Below, one piece after another: positions 49,683-60,200 of a stretch of DNA of 64,000 nt. Source of the DNA: Vibrio hangzhouensis (GTDB lineage: Bacteria > Pseudomonadota > Gammaproteobacteria > Enterobacterales > Vibrionaceae); NCBI RefSeq assembly GCF_900107935.1, contig NZ_FNVG01000014.1, forward strand, positions 1 through 64,000, in the 5' to 3' direction. The stretch's first letter is position 1. Every line of letters begins with the position of its first letter. The notes under the pieces were generated by a model, which saw only the letters and a program-made list of their open reading frames with translations, was not told where the DNA came from and did no database searches. The translations under genes were made by a program, and so were the position numbers.

Positions 49683-49725
49683 ACGCCCTGCCTCTCTCTT
49701 CCATCGGGGGAGACAGGGCGTCTTT
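49683..49725 (+). terminator. Aminopeptidase gene terminator
   Basis: ACGCCCTG/CAGGGCGT hairpin with a second inner CTCTC/GGGAG pairing, then TCTTTAC; 8 bp after the stop. Confidence 0.8.
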
Positions 49726-49801
49726 ACGTATCTTAAAAGATTCTCAAATCAATCCTTTTATTTTAAAGTGGCGCTATTCACCTCTTAACTACAGGGTTGC
49801 T

Positions 49802-50698
49802 GTGAATCTACGTCAACTGGAAGTCTTCTATGCCATCATGCAAACGGGCACCGTCTCTGGCGCAGCCAAAAACCTGCATGTCTCTCAGCCCAATGTCACT
49901 CGGGTATTAGCTCACACCGAGCAACAACTGGGGTTCGCGCTGTTCGAACGCGTAAAAGGACGACTAGTACCGACCCCTGAAGCGAGGACGCTCTTACCAG
50001 AAGCAGAAAAGATTTATCTGCAACTGGGGCAATTTCGCACACTCACGACTAAGATCAAAAACGGCCAACAGCATATTCGAGTTGGCACCCCGCCCGTTTT
50101 GGCCACAAAGCTGCTCCCTCCCATCATCGCCCGTTATTATCGGCAGCATACATGCTCGATCGAGCTGATCACCGGAAATCAAAATGAACTGTGTGATGCT
50201 CTGCTGCGCAATGAATTAGACATAGCGATCTGTTTTGGAGACGATGCGCCTGCTGGCGTCTCCCACCGCCTTTTGACTCGCCAATCCATGCAGATACTGG
50301 CTCCAGACGACTGTTACTCAAGATTGCAATCCAACAACAGCCCCATTGACGATGCCACCCTAGAACAATTGATGACCGATCAATTACCCGTTGTTGGCCT
50401 TGATCGACGTGATCCTCTGGGAAAAAAGCTCACTCAGGCAATAGAATGTCTGATTCCTGATTTCGTTCCGTCGCTGTCCATGCGAAATTACAGTTCAGCC
50501 GCAGAGTTGGCGCAACTGGGTATCGGCATTGCCATCGTTGATCCCTGGACCGCCAGACATTATGCCGACGGTGCTAACCTGCATCAGCTTAACCTGTTCC
50601 CTACGATAGACTGCTCGGTATCCTTACTCACCAGCGATGAACATGCCCTACCTATGGCAGCTAAACAGTTCGTCGCTGAATTGACCGCCAGTATTTAA
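49802..50698 (+). CDS. dgcR: LysR-family regulator, DgcR-type
   Basis: A 298-residue LysR regulator starting with a GTG (AGGG 9 bp upstream): MNLRQLEVFYAIMQTGTVSGAAKNLHVSQPNVTRVLAHTE, then the effector-binding domain (HIRVGTPPVLATKLLPPIIARYY). It lies directly upstream of the dgcN-dgcA homologues on the same strand. DgcR activates dgcN and dgcA for D-glutamate use in Pseudoalteromonas, so I transfer that name by position; the LysR family itself is certain. Confidence 0.75.
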   Translation: MNLRQLEVFYAIMQTGTVSGAAKNLHVSQPNVTRVLAHTEQQLGFALFERVKGRLVPTPEARTLLPEAEKIYLQLGQFRTLTTKIKNGQQHIRVGTPPVLATKLLPPIIARYYRQHTCSIELITGNQNELCDALLRNELDIAICFGDDAPAGVSHRLLTRQSMQILAPDDCYSRLQSNNSPIDDATLEQLMTDQLPVVGLDRRDPLGKKLTQAIECLIPDFVPSLSMRNYSSAAELAQLGIGIAIVDPWTARHYADGANLHQLNLFPTIDCSVSLLTSDEHALPMAAKQFVAELTASI

Positions 50699-50721
50699 CC
50701 AATTGTAAACACTACCGTTAT

Positions 50722-50746
50722 CGCCCATAACTTCACGTTATGGGCG
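50722..50746. repeat. Palindromic hairpin between dgcR and dgcN
   Basis: CGCCCATAAC (50722-50731) and GTTATGGGCG (50737-50746) form a perfect 10-bp stem, loop TTCAC. No U-tract on either side. It sits in the 129-bp gap before dgcN and could be a weak terminator of dgcR, an operator or an mRNA element. Confidence 0.65.
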
Positions 50747-50827
50747 AACAACAACAGAGTATTCGCCCTCGGCAATGTTCCGCTCTATCTTGGCTTCTAC
50801 ACTTTTCATTCTACTTAAAGGGACGCC

Positions 50828-51832
50828 ATGAACATTTCTCAGCCTTATCTCCTTTTCCTCGGTGATGTCACCGACCCTCTTGCCGCTAAGACCGCCCGAG
50901 GCATTGTTAAATGGCGTCCGGATGCCTGCCTGGGTCAGTTGAGACTCACCTCAGATACCGTCTGTCTGGGTCTGGACGATCTCAGCCTTGAACAAGCCTG
51001 GCAACAAGGGGCCCGAACCCTGGTGATTGGCACGGCCAACGCTGGTGGGTTTATTCCCAGAAACTGGGTAGACACTTTGATTGAAGCCGGAAAGCAGGGC
51101 TTTGATATCGCTTCCGGTATGCATCAACGTCTCTCAGATGTGCCTGAATTATCCGAACTCGCCACAAAAACTGACATTAACCTGTTTGATGTGCGCCACT
51201 TTGATGAAAAGCTCTCCGTAGGCACCGGGCAAAAGCGTGCCGGCAAACGCCTGCTTACTGTAGGTACCGACTGCTCAGTAGGCAAGATGTTCAGTGCATT
51301 AGCAATTGAAAGGGCACTGAACGAGCGGGGGATGAACGCGCAATTCAAAGCCACCGGACAAACCGGGATTCTCATCGATGGCAGAGGCATCTCCGTCGAT
51401 GCGGTTGTCGCTGATTTCATTTCAGGCGCGGCAGAAACCCTCAGCCCAGCGTTCAACGACCACGATTGGGACATCATCGAAGGACAAGGCTCCCTGTTCA
51501 ATCCATCCTTTGCAGGTGTCAGTCTGGGGCTTCTTCACGGTGCCCAACCGGACGCTCTGGTCTTGTGTCACGAGATTGGCAGAGAGCATATTCGTCATCT
51601 GCCCCACGCCGCACTACCAACCATCGAGCAAACGCTTGAAGCCAATCTTTTGGCAGCCCGTGTGACCAACCCCAAAGTCCAGTTTGTCGGTATTTGCTTA
51701 AATACGTCCATACTTAAGGAAACTGAAGCACAGCAACTGTGTCAGCAATGGAGCGAACAGTTTGGCCTGCCTGTTTCCGATCCTGTGCGCTTTGGAGTCG
51801 CGGCGATTGCCGACCATGTGACCAATTTGTGA
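50828..51832 (+). CDS. dgcN: D-glutamate N-acetyltransferase DgcN (DUF1611 family)
   Basis: A 334-residue protein of the DUF1611 family. It has a Rossmann-like N-terminal half (YLLFLGDVTDPLAAKTARGIVKW) and a P-loop-like GTDCSVGKMFSALAIERALNERG (146-168) followed by FKATGQTGILIDGRGISVDAVVADFISGAAE, and EGQGSLFNPSFAGVSLGLLHG, all DUF1611 hallmarks. In marine proteobacteria DgcN acetylates D-glutamate at the amino group. The binding site AAAGGGA is good. It is followed 7 bp later by the racemase gene dgcA. Confidence 0.85.
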   Translation: MNISQPYLLFLGDVTDPLAAKTARGIVKWRPDACLGQLRLTSDTVCLGLDDLSLEQAWQQGARTLVIGTANAGGFIPRNWVDTLIEAGKQGFDIASGMHQRLSDVPELSELATKTDINLFDVRHFDEKLSVGTGQKRAGKRLLTVGTDCSVGKMFSALAIERALNERGMNAQFKATGQTGILIDGRGISVDAVVADFISGAAETLSPAFNDHDWDIIEGQGSLFNPSFAGVSLGLLHGAQPDALVLCHEIGREHIRHLPHAALPTIEQTLEANLLAARVTNPKVQFVGICLNTSILKETEAQQLCQQWSEQFGLPVSDPVRFGVAAIADHVTNL

Positions 51833-51839
51833 GGGTACT

Positions 51840-52805
51840 ATGAGGATTGAAGCTCATCATCATTCGATACAATTAACCAAACCCTTTACCATCTCACGCG
51901 GCACCCGCACCCACTGTGATGTCGTGCGCGTCACTATTGAATATCAGGATTTTCTGTCTCAGGGTGAATGTACGCCATATCCAAGATACGGCGAGTCGGT
52001 CGACTCGGTGATCGCTCAGATCAACAACTTCAGTAAAGCATTGGCAACACTTGATCCGCTGGAGGCTCGCATTGCCCTTCAATCGTTTCCGGCAGGTGCC
52101 GCCAGAAATGCGCTTGATTGTGCTTTGTGGTCGATGGAAAGCCGATTATATGCGAGCGCCTTTCCGTCTCCGTATTTCTCAATTCAACCTGTAATCGAAA
52201 CAGCAATGACGGTGTCCGTGGCTGACACCGCGACAATGACTGAACAGGCAAAACAGTATGTCGATCAGGGCGCGACCTTACTCAAGGTCAAACTGGATGC
52301 GGAGTCCGTTATCGATAAAGTGCATGCCATTCGCCAGGCGGTACCGGAAACCAAAATCATCATCGATGCTAATGAAGCGTGGCACACGCTGGATCTGGTA
52401 TCGATTTTTGAACAGCTAACTCCGCTCAACATCGCGATGATTGAACAACCGGTACCAAGCGGGCAAGACCACCTTCTAAAAGGGATAGAGCATCCCATTC
52501 CGCTGTGTGCCGACGAGAGTTGCCATACCCGAGCTGAACTTGACACACTTATTGACTGCTACGAGATGATTAATATCAAACTGGACAAAACCGGGGGACT
52601 CACTGAGGCTCTCGCGCTGGAAGCCAGAGCCAGAGAAGAAGGTCTCGCCATTATGTGCGGCTGTATGCTGGGAACCTCTTTGGCCATGAAGGCCGCGTTG
52701 CCCATAGCCACCAATGCCGAAATCGTCGACTTAGACGGACCGGTTTTGTTGGGCAGCGACATTGAGGATGGATTAACCTACCTCAATGGCACTCTGGTTC
52801 TTTAG
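51840..52805 (+). CDS. dgcA: N-acetyl-D-glutamate racemase DgcA (enolase superfamily)
   Basis: A 321-residue muconate-lactonising/epimerase-type enzyme. Its KxK motif K149-x-K151 and metal ligands D176 (IIIDANEA), E202 (MIEQPV) and D225 (CADES) are in the correct order, with the second base K247 in NIKLDKTGG. Dipeptide epimerase (YkfB/YcjG-type) is the general annotation. Location right behind dgcN points instead to DgcA, which racemises N-acetyl-D-glutamate to the L form for later deacylation. GAGGG precedes the ATG. The downstream hairpin ends the operon. Confidence 0.85.
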   Translation: MRIEAHHHSIQLTKPFTISRGTRTHCDVVRVTIEYQDFLSQGECTPYPRYGESVDSVIAQINNFSKALATLDPLEARIALQSFPAGAARNALDCALWSMESRLYASAFPSPYFSIQPVIETAMTVSVADTATMTEQAKQYVDQGATLLKVKLDAESVIDKVHAIRQAVPETKIIIDANEAWHTLDLVSIFEQLTPLNIAMIEQPVPSGQDHLLKGIEHPIPLCADESCHTRAELDTLIDCYEMINIKLDKTGGLTEALALEARAREEGLAIMCGCMLGTSLAMKAALPIATNAEIVDLDGPVLLGSDIEDGLTYLNGTLVL

Positions 52806-52816
52806 ACGCCATTTTA

Positions 52817-52847
52817 AAACGCGCCAGTGTCACTCCAAGGCGCGTTT
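52817..52847. terminator. Bidirectional terminator, dgcA/MATE gene
   Basis: AAACGCGCC/GGCGCGTTT hairpin between convergent ends, followed by AACATTTT on the plus and TTAAAAT on the minus strand. It overlaps the MATE stop codon. Confidence 0.82.
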
Positions 52848-54249
52848 AACATTTTAATGGACGGCGGAAGTCTGCGATTTGGGCAATGCGCCTTTTGCTC
52901 TTCACCACCCAATATAGACGCCACAACATCAGGATGGCAGCTACCGTCAGTCCGGTGACAATACCAACCCAGAAACCTTTTTCTCCCATGGCAGGCATCA
53001 GATAGTCCGTCAGACCTAAAATCACGCCCAGGGGTAAAGCCAGTCCCCAGTATGAGGCAATCGCCAGCAACATAGGCACTTTGGTGTCTTTATACCCTCT
53101 TAACGCCCCATTTGCGGCGGTCTGTAGAGCATCACTAAACTGGTACATGGCAGTAAATACCAGCAATGTCGCAGCCGTTGCACTAACGACAGGGTCCGTC
53201 GTATACAGCCGAATAATCCAGTCCGGGAACAGCAAAAACATCGATACCGAGCCCAATGACAGTAGCGCGGCAACCATAATGCCGATTTTGCTGCGCTCAA
53301 TAGCGCCTGATTCCTCTTTTGCCCCCAGTGCGTGACCGACGCGAATGGTAATGCCAAATGAAATACTCATTGGAATCACATAAGTCATACTCGAGATGTT
53401 CAACGCTATCTGCGCCGCTGCGACATTTTCAGCACCAATACGGCCAATCAGCAACGCAATCACAGCGAAAATACTGCCGCAGACCGCGATGTTCATACCA
53501 ATAGGCAGCCCAAGTCGCAACAGGTGAAACATTTCCTTAGGCCTCGGTTTAGCGTCAGAGAAACAAAGAATGGTTTTATAGTGGTGGTGCCCTTTGATGT
53601 AGGAGTAAAGCAGTATCGACATCAGCCAGTACACCAGACTGGTCGCCCAGCCACAGCCAACAGCGCCCATTTCTGGTAAGCCGAATTTGCCATAGATTAG
53701 AATATAGTTGACCGGAATATTCACCAGCAGACCAATCACAGAGATAATCATCGGTGCTTTGGTGTTGTTCATCCCTTCACAAAAGCCATTCAGGGTATAA
53801 AACAGAGCGATGCCGGGTACACCAAATGCCAGAGCAAACGCGTAATCACTGGCGATAGGAATGATTTCCGCGGCCACACCGATCCATCGTAATATCGGCT
53901 CCGCATTGACCAGATAAGCGACAAGCAACGCACTGAACAGCAGTGCCAGCCACACCATCTGAAACAGTTCTACCGAGATCGCGCTATAGTCGCGGGCACC
54001 GCGATGAAAGGCCACAACCGGCGTCAATGCCATGATGACACCTCGCAACAGCAGCAACACAGGAATCCACAAACTGGCTCCCAGAGCAATGGCCGCCAGG
54101 TCGACTGCACTCACCTGACCGGCCATGGTGGTATCCACAAACCCCATCGCCTGAGTAGCAAGTTGCGTCAAAATAATAGGTACGGACAGGCGCATCAACG
54201 CACCCGACTCACGGGTAAAACGAGAAAAAGGACGAAATGTCGATAACAT
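52846..54249 (-). CDS. MATE-family multidrug efflux transporter (NorM-like)
   Basis: A 467-residue inner-membrane antiporter with about 12 helices. Family motifs: PIILTQLATQAMGFVDTTMAG near the N-terminus, GVGCGWATSLVYWLM at mid-protein, and GALRGYKDTKVPMLLAIASYWG near 370. It resembles Vibrio NorM/VcmA, which expels fluoroquinolones and dyes using Na+. I use the ATG at 54249 (MLSTFRPFSRF); a TTG at 54267 adds six residues. Substrate unknown. Divergent from rhlE across 269 bp that contain no gene. Confidence 0.88.
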   Translation of the reverse strand: MLSTFRPFSRFTRESGALMRLSVPIILTQLATQAMGFVDTTMAGQVSAVDLAAIALGASLWIPVLLLLRGVIMALTPVVAFHRGARDYSAISVELFQMVWLALLFSALLVAYLVNAEPILRWIGVAAEIIPIASDYAFALAFGVPGIALFYTLNGFCEGMNNTKAPMIISVIGLLVNIPVNYILIYGKFGLPEMGAVGCGWATSLVYWLMSILLYSYIKGHHHYKTILCFSDAKPRPKEMFHLLRLGLPIGMNIAVCGSIFAVIALLIGRIGAENVAAAQIALNISSMTYVIPMSISFGITIRVGHALGAKEESGAIERSKIGIMVAALLSLGSVSMFLLFPDWIIRLYTTDPVVSATAATLLVFTAMYQFSDALQTAANGALRGYKDTKVPMLLAIASYWGLALPLGVILGLTDYLMPAMGEKGFWVGIVTGLTVAAILMLWRLYWVVKSKRRIAQIADFRRPLKC

Positions 54250-54518
54250 GAGAGTTCTAAACACCAATATAAATGCACCAATGGAGGCGGGATAGCGGCG
54301 TGCATTTTAGGGTGTGCCTGACAGGCGGCGACAATATAATCACCTGTACGTGAAAATTCAATAGCGCAGATGAACAAGAATTGTATTGAAGTTCATCACA
54401 AAAGCACGCAGAATAGCGCGCTTTGCCCTATTCTTGGGTCTACGGCTTTTACCTAAGGCAGGTGCTGATTGTCTGTCTGTTGAAAGCCACTTTTCTCACT
54501 CCACCAACGAGTACCACT

Positions 54519-55901
54519 ATGAGTTTTGAATCTTTAGGTCTTTCGGTCCCTATTCTTCGTGCTATACAAGATCTGGGTTACGAAAAGGCATCTCCTATTC
54601 AAGAGCAAGCCATCCCAGCCATCATCGAGGGTAAGGATGTCATGGCTGCCGCACAAACCGGTACAGGTAAAACCGCCGGCTTTGCATTGCCGCTACTTGA
54701 AAGACTGAACTCGGGTACGAGAGTGAAAAGCAATCATATCCGGGCACTCATCCTGACTCCAACCCGCGAACTGGCCGCCCAGGTACATGAGAGTGTGTTC
54801 AAATACAGCCTGAACACTCCCCTGACGTCCCAGTGCGTATTTGGTGGGGTAAAGATCAACCCGCAAATGATGAAACTGCGCAAAGGCTGCGACGTAATGG
54901 TCGCCACACCGGGTCGTTTGCTGGATTTATATCAACAGAATGCCATTAAGTTTTCTCAGCTCGAAGTGCTGGTGCTGGACGAAGCGGATCGAATGTTGGA
55001 TATGGGCTTTTACCGCGACATTAAAAAGATCCTTGATTTACTCCCAAGCCAACGTCAAAACTTGCTGTTTTCAGCCACCTTTTCTGCGGAAATCAAAGAA
55101 CTGGCTAAAGGCTTGGTGAACGATCCGGTGGAAATTTCTGTCACGCCCCCCAACTCTACGACCCAATTAGTCGAACAGAGCCTGTATGTCGCTGATAAAC
55201 GCCAAAAACCGGCGATGCTCGCGAAACTGATTCAAGATGGTGACTGGAAACAGGTTTTGGTTTTCAGCAAAACCAAACACGGTGCCAATCGTCTGGCCCG
55301 TTTCCTGGAAGGCAAAGATATTAGCGCTTTGGCGATTCACGGTAATAAGAGTCAGGGTGCGAGAACCAAAGCGCTGGAACACTTCAAAACCGGACAAATC
55401 CGCGTTCTGGTCGCGACCGACATCGCAGCCCGTGGGTTGGATATCCCGCAATTACCACAAGTGGTGAACTTTGAGCTACCTCATGTATCGGAAGACTATG
55501 TGCACCGCATTGGTCGTACTGGTCGTGCAGGAGAAACCGGTAAAGCATATTCATTGGTGTGCGCCGATGAAGCAAAAGAGCTGTTCGGAATTGAACGCCT
55601 AATCGGAAAGCTGATCACCCGTCATGAACTGGACGGCTTCAAACCTGTCAATGCAGTGCCAGAATCAAAGCTGGATACACGTCCAATTAAACCTAAAAAG
55701 CCAAAGAAGCCCAAAAAGCCTACTCAACAGGGACAAAGCGAGTCAGATAACGGGCCTAAGCCGAAAAAGCCAAGAAAGTTCAATATGAAGCGTAACCCTA
55801 ATAAAGAACATGGCGGCAAAGCGACCCCTAAAAGCAATGCGAATAAACCTCGTAAACCGAGACCGGGCAAACCGAGAAATAATAGCACTCAGCAAGGTTA
55901 A
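54519..55901 (+). CDS. rhlE: DEAD-box RNA helicase, RhlE-like
   Basis: A 460-residue ATP-dependent RNA helicase. Motifs in order: Q motif [21 protein letters not shown] (about 45-52), Ia [49 protein letters not shown] and [13 protein letters not shown]. Beyond residue 370 lies a Lys/Pro/Arg-rich basic tail ([11 protein letters not shown]), an RNA-binding extension. I start at the ATG at 54519 (MSFESLGLS). Several RhlE paralogues exist in vibrios, so the symbol is family-level. Confidence 0.88.
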   Translation: MSFESLGLSVPILRAIQDLGYEKASPIQEQAIPAIIEGKDVMAAAQTGTGKTAGFALPLLERLNSGTRVKSNHIRALILTPTRELAAQVHESVFKYSLNTPLTSQCVFGGVKINPQMMKLRKGCDVMVATPGRLLDLYQQNAIKFSQLEVLVLDEADRMLDMGFYRDIKKILDLLPSQRQNLLFSATFSAEIKELAKGLVNDPVEISVTPPNSTTQLVEQSLYVADKRQKPAMLAKLIQDGDWKQVLVFSKTKHGANRLARFLEGKDISALAIHGNKSQGARTKALEHFKTGQIRVLVATDIAARGLDIPQLPQVVNFELPHVSEDYVHRIGRTGRAGETGKAYSLVCADEAKELFGIERLIGKLITRHELDGFKPVNAVPESKLDTRPIKPKKPKKPKKPTQQGQSESDNGPKPKKPRKFNMKRNPNKEHGGKATPKSNANKPRKPRPGKPRNNSTQQG

Positions 55902-55911
55902 CCTTGCATTA

Positions 55912-55949
55912 TAAATAAAGCCAACATCATGATGTGGGCTTTATTTATT
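55912..55949. terminator. Bidirectional terminator after rhlE
   Basis: AAATAAAGCC pairs with GGCTTTATTT around an ACATC/GATGT inner stem; A- and T-runs on both sides, between convergent rhlE and the transpeptidase-like gene. Confidence 0.82.
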
Positions 55950-55968
55950 CAGGATTAATCATATAAAA

Positions 55969-56604
55969 TTAAGAACTTGCGTAGATTACACTGCCACCTT
56001 TGATGGTATCAATGATCTCTCTGGATAACTTTTCTGGCAGTGCCGGGCACCCCCAACTGCGTCCAAGATAACCGTTCTTTTTAATAAACGACTCATTCGC
56101 ATAATCGGCACCATGCACCACAATATAGCGTTCTCTGGCATTGTCATTCATGCCTTTACTCAACCCGTCCAATCGTAGTGAATAACCGTTTGAACCATAA
56201 TAGGTAGTGTCAGTAAGGAACGTCCCTAGCGAAGTTTTACGAGAGTTGATGATGTTTGAGAATGTGGTCGCTGTTCGTTTACCGCTATTCACCCCATGTG
56301 CAACATAGGTATTGAATACCAACGATCTCTTTTCTATGTCTATGACGTAAAAGCGTTTTTCTGTCGAGGGTTTAGAGTAATCAATAATGGTCAGCAAAGG
56401 CTTACTACGAGTTGTCGTTTTCTCGTATGCTAGATAAGCATCCCTAAATAATTGAAATTCAACAATTCCGTATAAATTCGCACTATTATAGACTTCTTTT
56501 ATCGCGTTGGTTTTTATTTCCATTTCGCTGCGTACATTGTGGGAAAAAACTATTAAGCTCAAAGCGGCGAGGACCCACAATGGCGAAAAAAACTTTTTAG
56601 CCAT
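55969..56604 (-). CDS. Exported L,D-transpeptidase (YkuD)-like protein
   Basis: A 211-residue protein with a signal peptide MAKKFFSPLWVLAALSLIVFSHNVRS. The catalytic region carries the YkuD-type motif: VVHGADYANESF (His near 168) and, about 16 residues later, GYLGRSWGCPALP (Cys near 186), with the SRKTSLGTFL segment before them. It would cross-link or remodel peptidoglycan in the periplasm, or belong to the murein L,D-transpeptidase-like catalytic family with unknown substrate. No LysM domain is visible. Shorter than E. coli LdtA-E. Confidence 0.85.
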   Translation of the reverse strand: MAKKFFSPLWVLAALSLIVFSHNVRSEMEIKTNAIKEVYNSANLYGIVEFQLFRDAYLAYEKTTTRSKPLLTIIDYSKPSTEKRFYVIDIEKRSLVFNTYVAHGVNSGKRTATTFSNIINSRKTSLGTFLTDTTYYGSNGYSLRLDGLSKGMNDNARERYIVVHGADYANESFIKKNGYLGRSWGCPALPEKLSREIIDTIKGGSVIYASS

Positions 56605-57274
56605 TATTACAACAAGTTATCTGATTTATTAATTTACCACAAGGACATCACTGTCCAGACTAGGCGCCCATAATAGCCTAAGCCCCTCTGTAATGAAATC
56701 TGGTTTAACCTTTTTTACGTTATAATTTGAGCGAGATCGACAACCTTCAAACACTTCCACTCTCAATTTATTTATTATCAATAAGTTATAATCTTGACTT
56801 CACAATATTTATTTTAAGTTAATTAAAGAAACTAATTGATATAAACATCCTGTCATATTTATTCCAAAATAAATTGATTAACCACAGCGCATATTGCATT
56901 GAGTTACAGTATTCATTCTTAATTCAGAACAATTATGTAATTCAGACAGTTAACCTCATATCACCTTGGTCTGCTATTGGCTAACCCAATCGTCATGTTG
57001 GTGAATCTTTACACTGATTACCCACATTAAAAGTGATGATTTTGTGAACATACGTGCAAAGTTGAAACCACATCTGGTGTAAAATTTATCTCATAAGCAT
57101 CAGTTGGTCATCTCGAGAGCGATCACTAGGTTTATGTGTTTTATCACCAAAGTGCTCTGAATGATAAGGTGCAAACTGGCAGCTAGCCATGAAGTATTTT
57201 GGTGAGGAGTAAAGAATCGACGCAGTAAAGAAGTCGACCTAATAATAAAACCATAAACCAAGGAGCAACCTCTT
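56605..57274. other. 670-bp gene-free AT-rich region upstream of the PFOR gene
   Basis: No ORF of credible composition in any frame. The sequence is AT-rich (long runs near 56765-56880). Possible regulatory marks are TTGAT half-sites (near 56837 and 56874) that could be FNR-like but lack matching halves, and TGTGA (57042) without a good partner. AAGGAG sits 9 bp before the PFOR start. Such a long leader suggests complex anaerobic control, which is inference. Confidence 0.5.
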
Positions 57275-60200
57275 ATGTCTACAGTGACCCAAGGGAGCAA
57301 TGCGCACCATCCATCTCCAACCTATCCCGGTCTGAATACCGTTATTCACGGAAACGGTGCTGTCGCCCATGTCATGGATTACGTATGTGGTGGGGTTATC
57401 GGCTACCCCATCACCCCTTCTACCGAAATTTCCGAATTGTATGAAGCTTTCCGAGCTCAGGGTGGATGCAATGTCTGGGGACAGCACCCATTCTTTTTTG
57501 AACCGGAAGGTGAACACTCGGCCCAAAGCGGTGCATTAGGTGCAGCGCTGACCGGCGGTAAGTACATTTCCAACGCCTCATCCAGTCAGGGCATTTTGTA
57601 CGGGCTCGAGTCTCACTACGTCACCGTCGGTAAAAAAGCCGCCGGTTTTGTGCTTCATGTGGCAGCCCGTTCTGTTTCTCGCCATTCACTCAATGTGATG
57701 GCCGGTCACGATGATGTCTATGCCCTGCTCTCTGCCGGCTATACCACGCTGTTTGCCAGCAACGCACAACAAGCCGCCGATCTCGCGGCCATCTCATACC
57801 GCGTCAGTTCACTTTCTCTGATACCGGTTGCCAACACTATGGATGGCTTTGCCACCAGCCATATTCAAAGTGAAGTGAAACTTCCCGAGCCAGAACTCCT
57901 TAAGCAGTATCTTGGCGATCCAACCGACCGTATTCTGGCCCCCACCGAAGCACAACGCATGCTTTACGGCGCGAAAGGGCGCATCTGGCAACTGAACCAG
58001 TTTGTCGACAAATATCAGGATCAATTCTGGCCAGAGAACCTGACAGACCTCCATTGCTACATCGACGACAATCAACAGGCTATCGAACAGGACTCTCGTG
58101 GTGATTGGTTAGAATCAACCCTTGCTTATCTGCCTGATCACTTACATAAGAAGTGGCAAAGAGCCTGGCTGAATGCCTACGAAAAAGACACCCGTCAGCG
58201 GGTGCCCGCATTGATGGATACGCATAACCCCGGCTTAACCGGTGGCGTACAAAACCAACCAGACTACCAGGCCGGTATTGTCGACCATCGCAGTCATTTC
58301 CAGTGCGATGTACCTCGGTTTATCGAGCAGGCGATGCAAGAGTACGCGGCGCTAACGGGAAGGGTCTATGAACCAGTGATGAGCTACCTTTGTGATGACG
58401 CTGACTATGTCATTGTCGGGCTGGGTTCTGTCACCGATGATGCCGAAGCGGTCGCCACGCACCTTAGAGAACTGGGACAAAACGTCGGTGTTATTTCGAT
58501 CAAACAATTACACCCGTTCCCCGAAGCACAAATCGTTGAAAAACTCGCGGGTAAAAAAGCCGTCACTATTCTTGAACGATGTGACGAAACGCGTCTGACG
58601 GCGCGAGTTTCACGCGCTCTGTTTAAGGCTCAGGAAAACGCACACTATCCTCGTCACAAAGGCATTAAAGCGCTGACGCACATTCCGATGATCAATACCG
58701 GTGTATTCGGGTTAGGCGGGCATGACCTGCAACCCAAACACCTGATCGCCGCCTACGACAACATGCGGGCAGAGAACATCAAACCCTTCTTCTATCTGGG
58801 TAGCCAGTTTTTCGACAAGAGCGCGACTGGCGAACTGAAACAGATACAGGACAGACTGCGTGCCGCCTATCCGGATACCGAACTGATGGCGCTGGAAACC
58901 GGTGAAAACCCGAGTCTGCTTCCAGAGTCCGCACTTCGTGTTCGCTTCCACTCCGTCGGTGGTTACGGCACCATAGCAACAGGTAAACTGTTGACCGACA
59001 TCCTTGCCGGCGCACTGGGTCTTCACTCCAAATCGATGCCAAAATATGGCTCGGAAAAAAGCGGGGCCCCAACGAACTTCTTTATTACCCTGTCACCGGA
59101 ACCGATCAAAATCACCAATGCCGAACTGCAGCAGGTAGAAGTGGTACTGTCCCCGGACCACAAGGTCTTCATGCACACCAATCCACTCGCGGGACTGAGT
59201 AAGAATGGCACTTTCATCTTGCAGACCCATCATAAACCTAAGCAAGTCTGGCAAGAGATCCCTGCATCGGCACGCGACTACATTCGAGACAACCATATCA
59301 ATTTCTACATCGTTGACGCCTTTAAGGTTGCCAGAGAGCAGGCCCCTTCGGCCGATCTGGAAATTCGAATGATGGGAATTGCCTTCATTGGGGCATTGTG
59401 CGGCCACGCCAAACAGGTCACTCAGGGTGCCGATGAAGCACTAATGATAGAAAGAATTACCCAGCAAATCGCCAAGAAGTTTGGTGCTAAAGGAGAGAAA
59501 GTTGTAGAAAGCAATATGGCGGTCATCCGCGAAGGTATGCACGCTACTATGGAAGTTTGTTATCAGACGTTTGAAGACGTTGCTATTGAGGCCGATACGC
59601 AACCGACGACGGAAACACAACAGCCTGCTCAGGCCAGCTGTGGTCTGTTTGACCCGACTTACTTCAATAACATTGCCGGCAAACGCTACGCCGACGGCTC
59701 CATTGGGGAGGCTCCGGTCATCCCTGGCTCTGGCATGTTTATGCCCCCAGCCAGTGCTATTACCAAAGACAAAGGTCTGTTCCGGCTCAATGTTCCCAAA
59801 TTCGATGCCAACAAGTGCACCGGCTGCATGGAATGTACCATCGCCTGTCCTGACGGCGCGATCCCGAATGCGGTTCACGAGCTGCATGACATCGTCTATG
59901 TGGCCATCGACAAACTCAATGTTCCACCATCACAAAGGGACAGCTTAAAACGGCAAATGCCGCCGTTACTGGATGGCGTGCGACATTATTATCGCAATGC
60001 AGCTAAAGGTGAGTCATTGCCACTTCATCAGGTTGTCGCCAATGTAGTGGATGGCATGAACTTCGACAGCCCTGCGGTGGCTCAACAGATTGCCGCGCTT
60101 TGTGTGGCACTGGAATCCCTACCGGTCAGTCGCACCAAACCTTTCTTTGATGCGATGGAAAAAGCCGTTCCGGGCAGCGGCGGCCTGTTCTCAGTTGCCA

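Noticed and set aside
58712..59887. Minus-strand frames of 100-148 codons inside the PFOR gene
   Set aside because: Overlap fully conserved sense coding sequence and look compositionally random.
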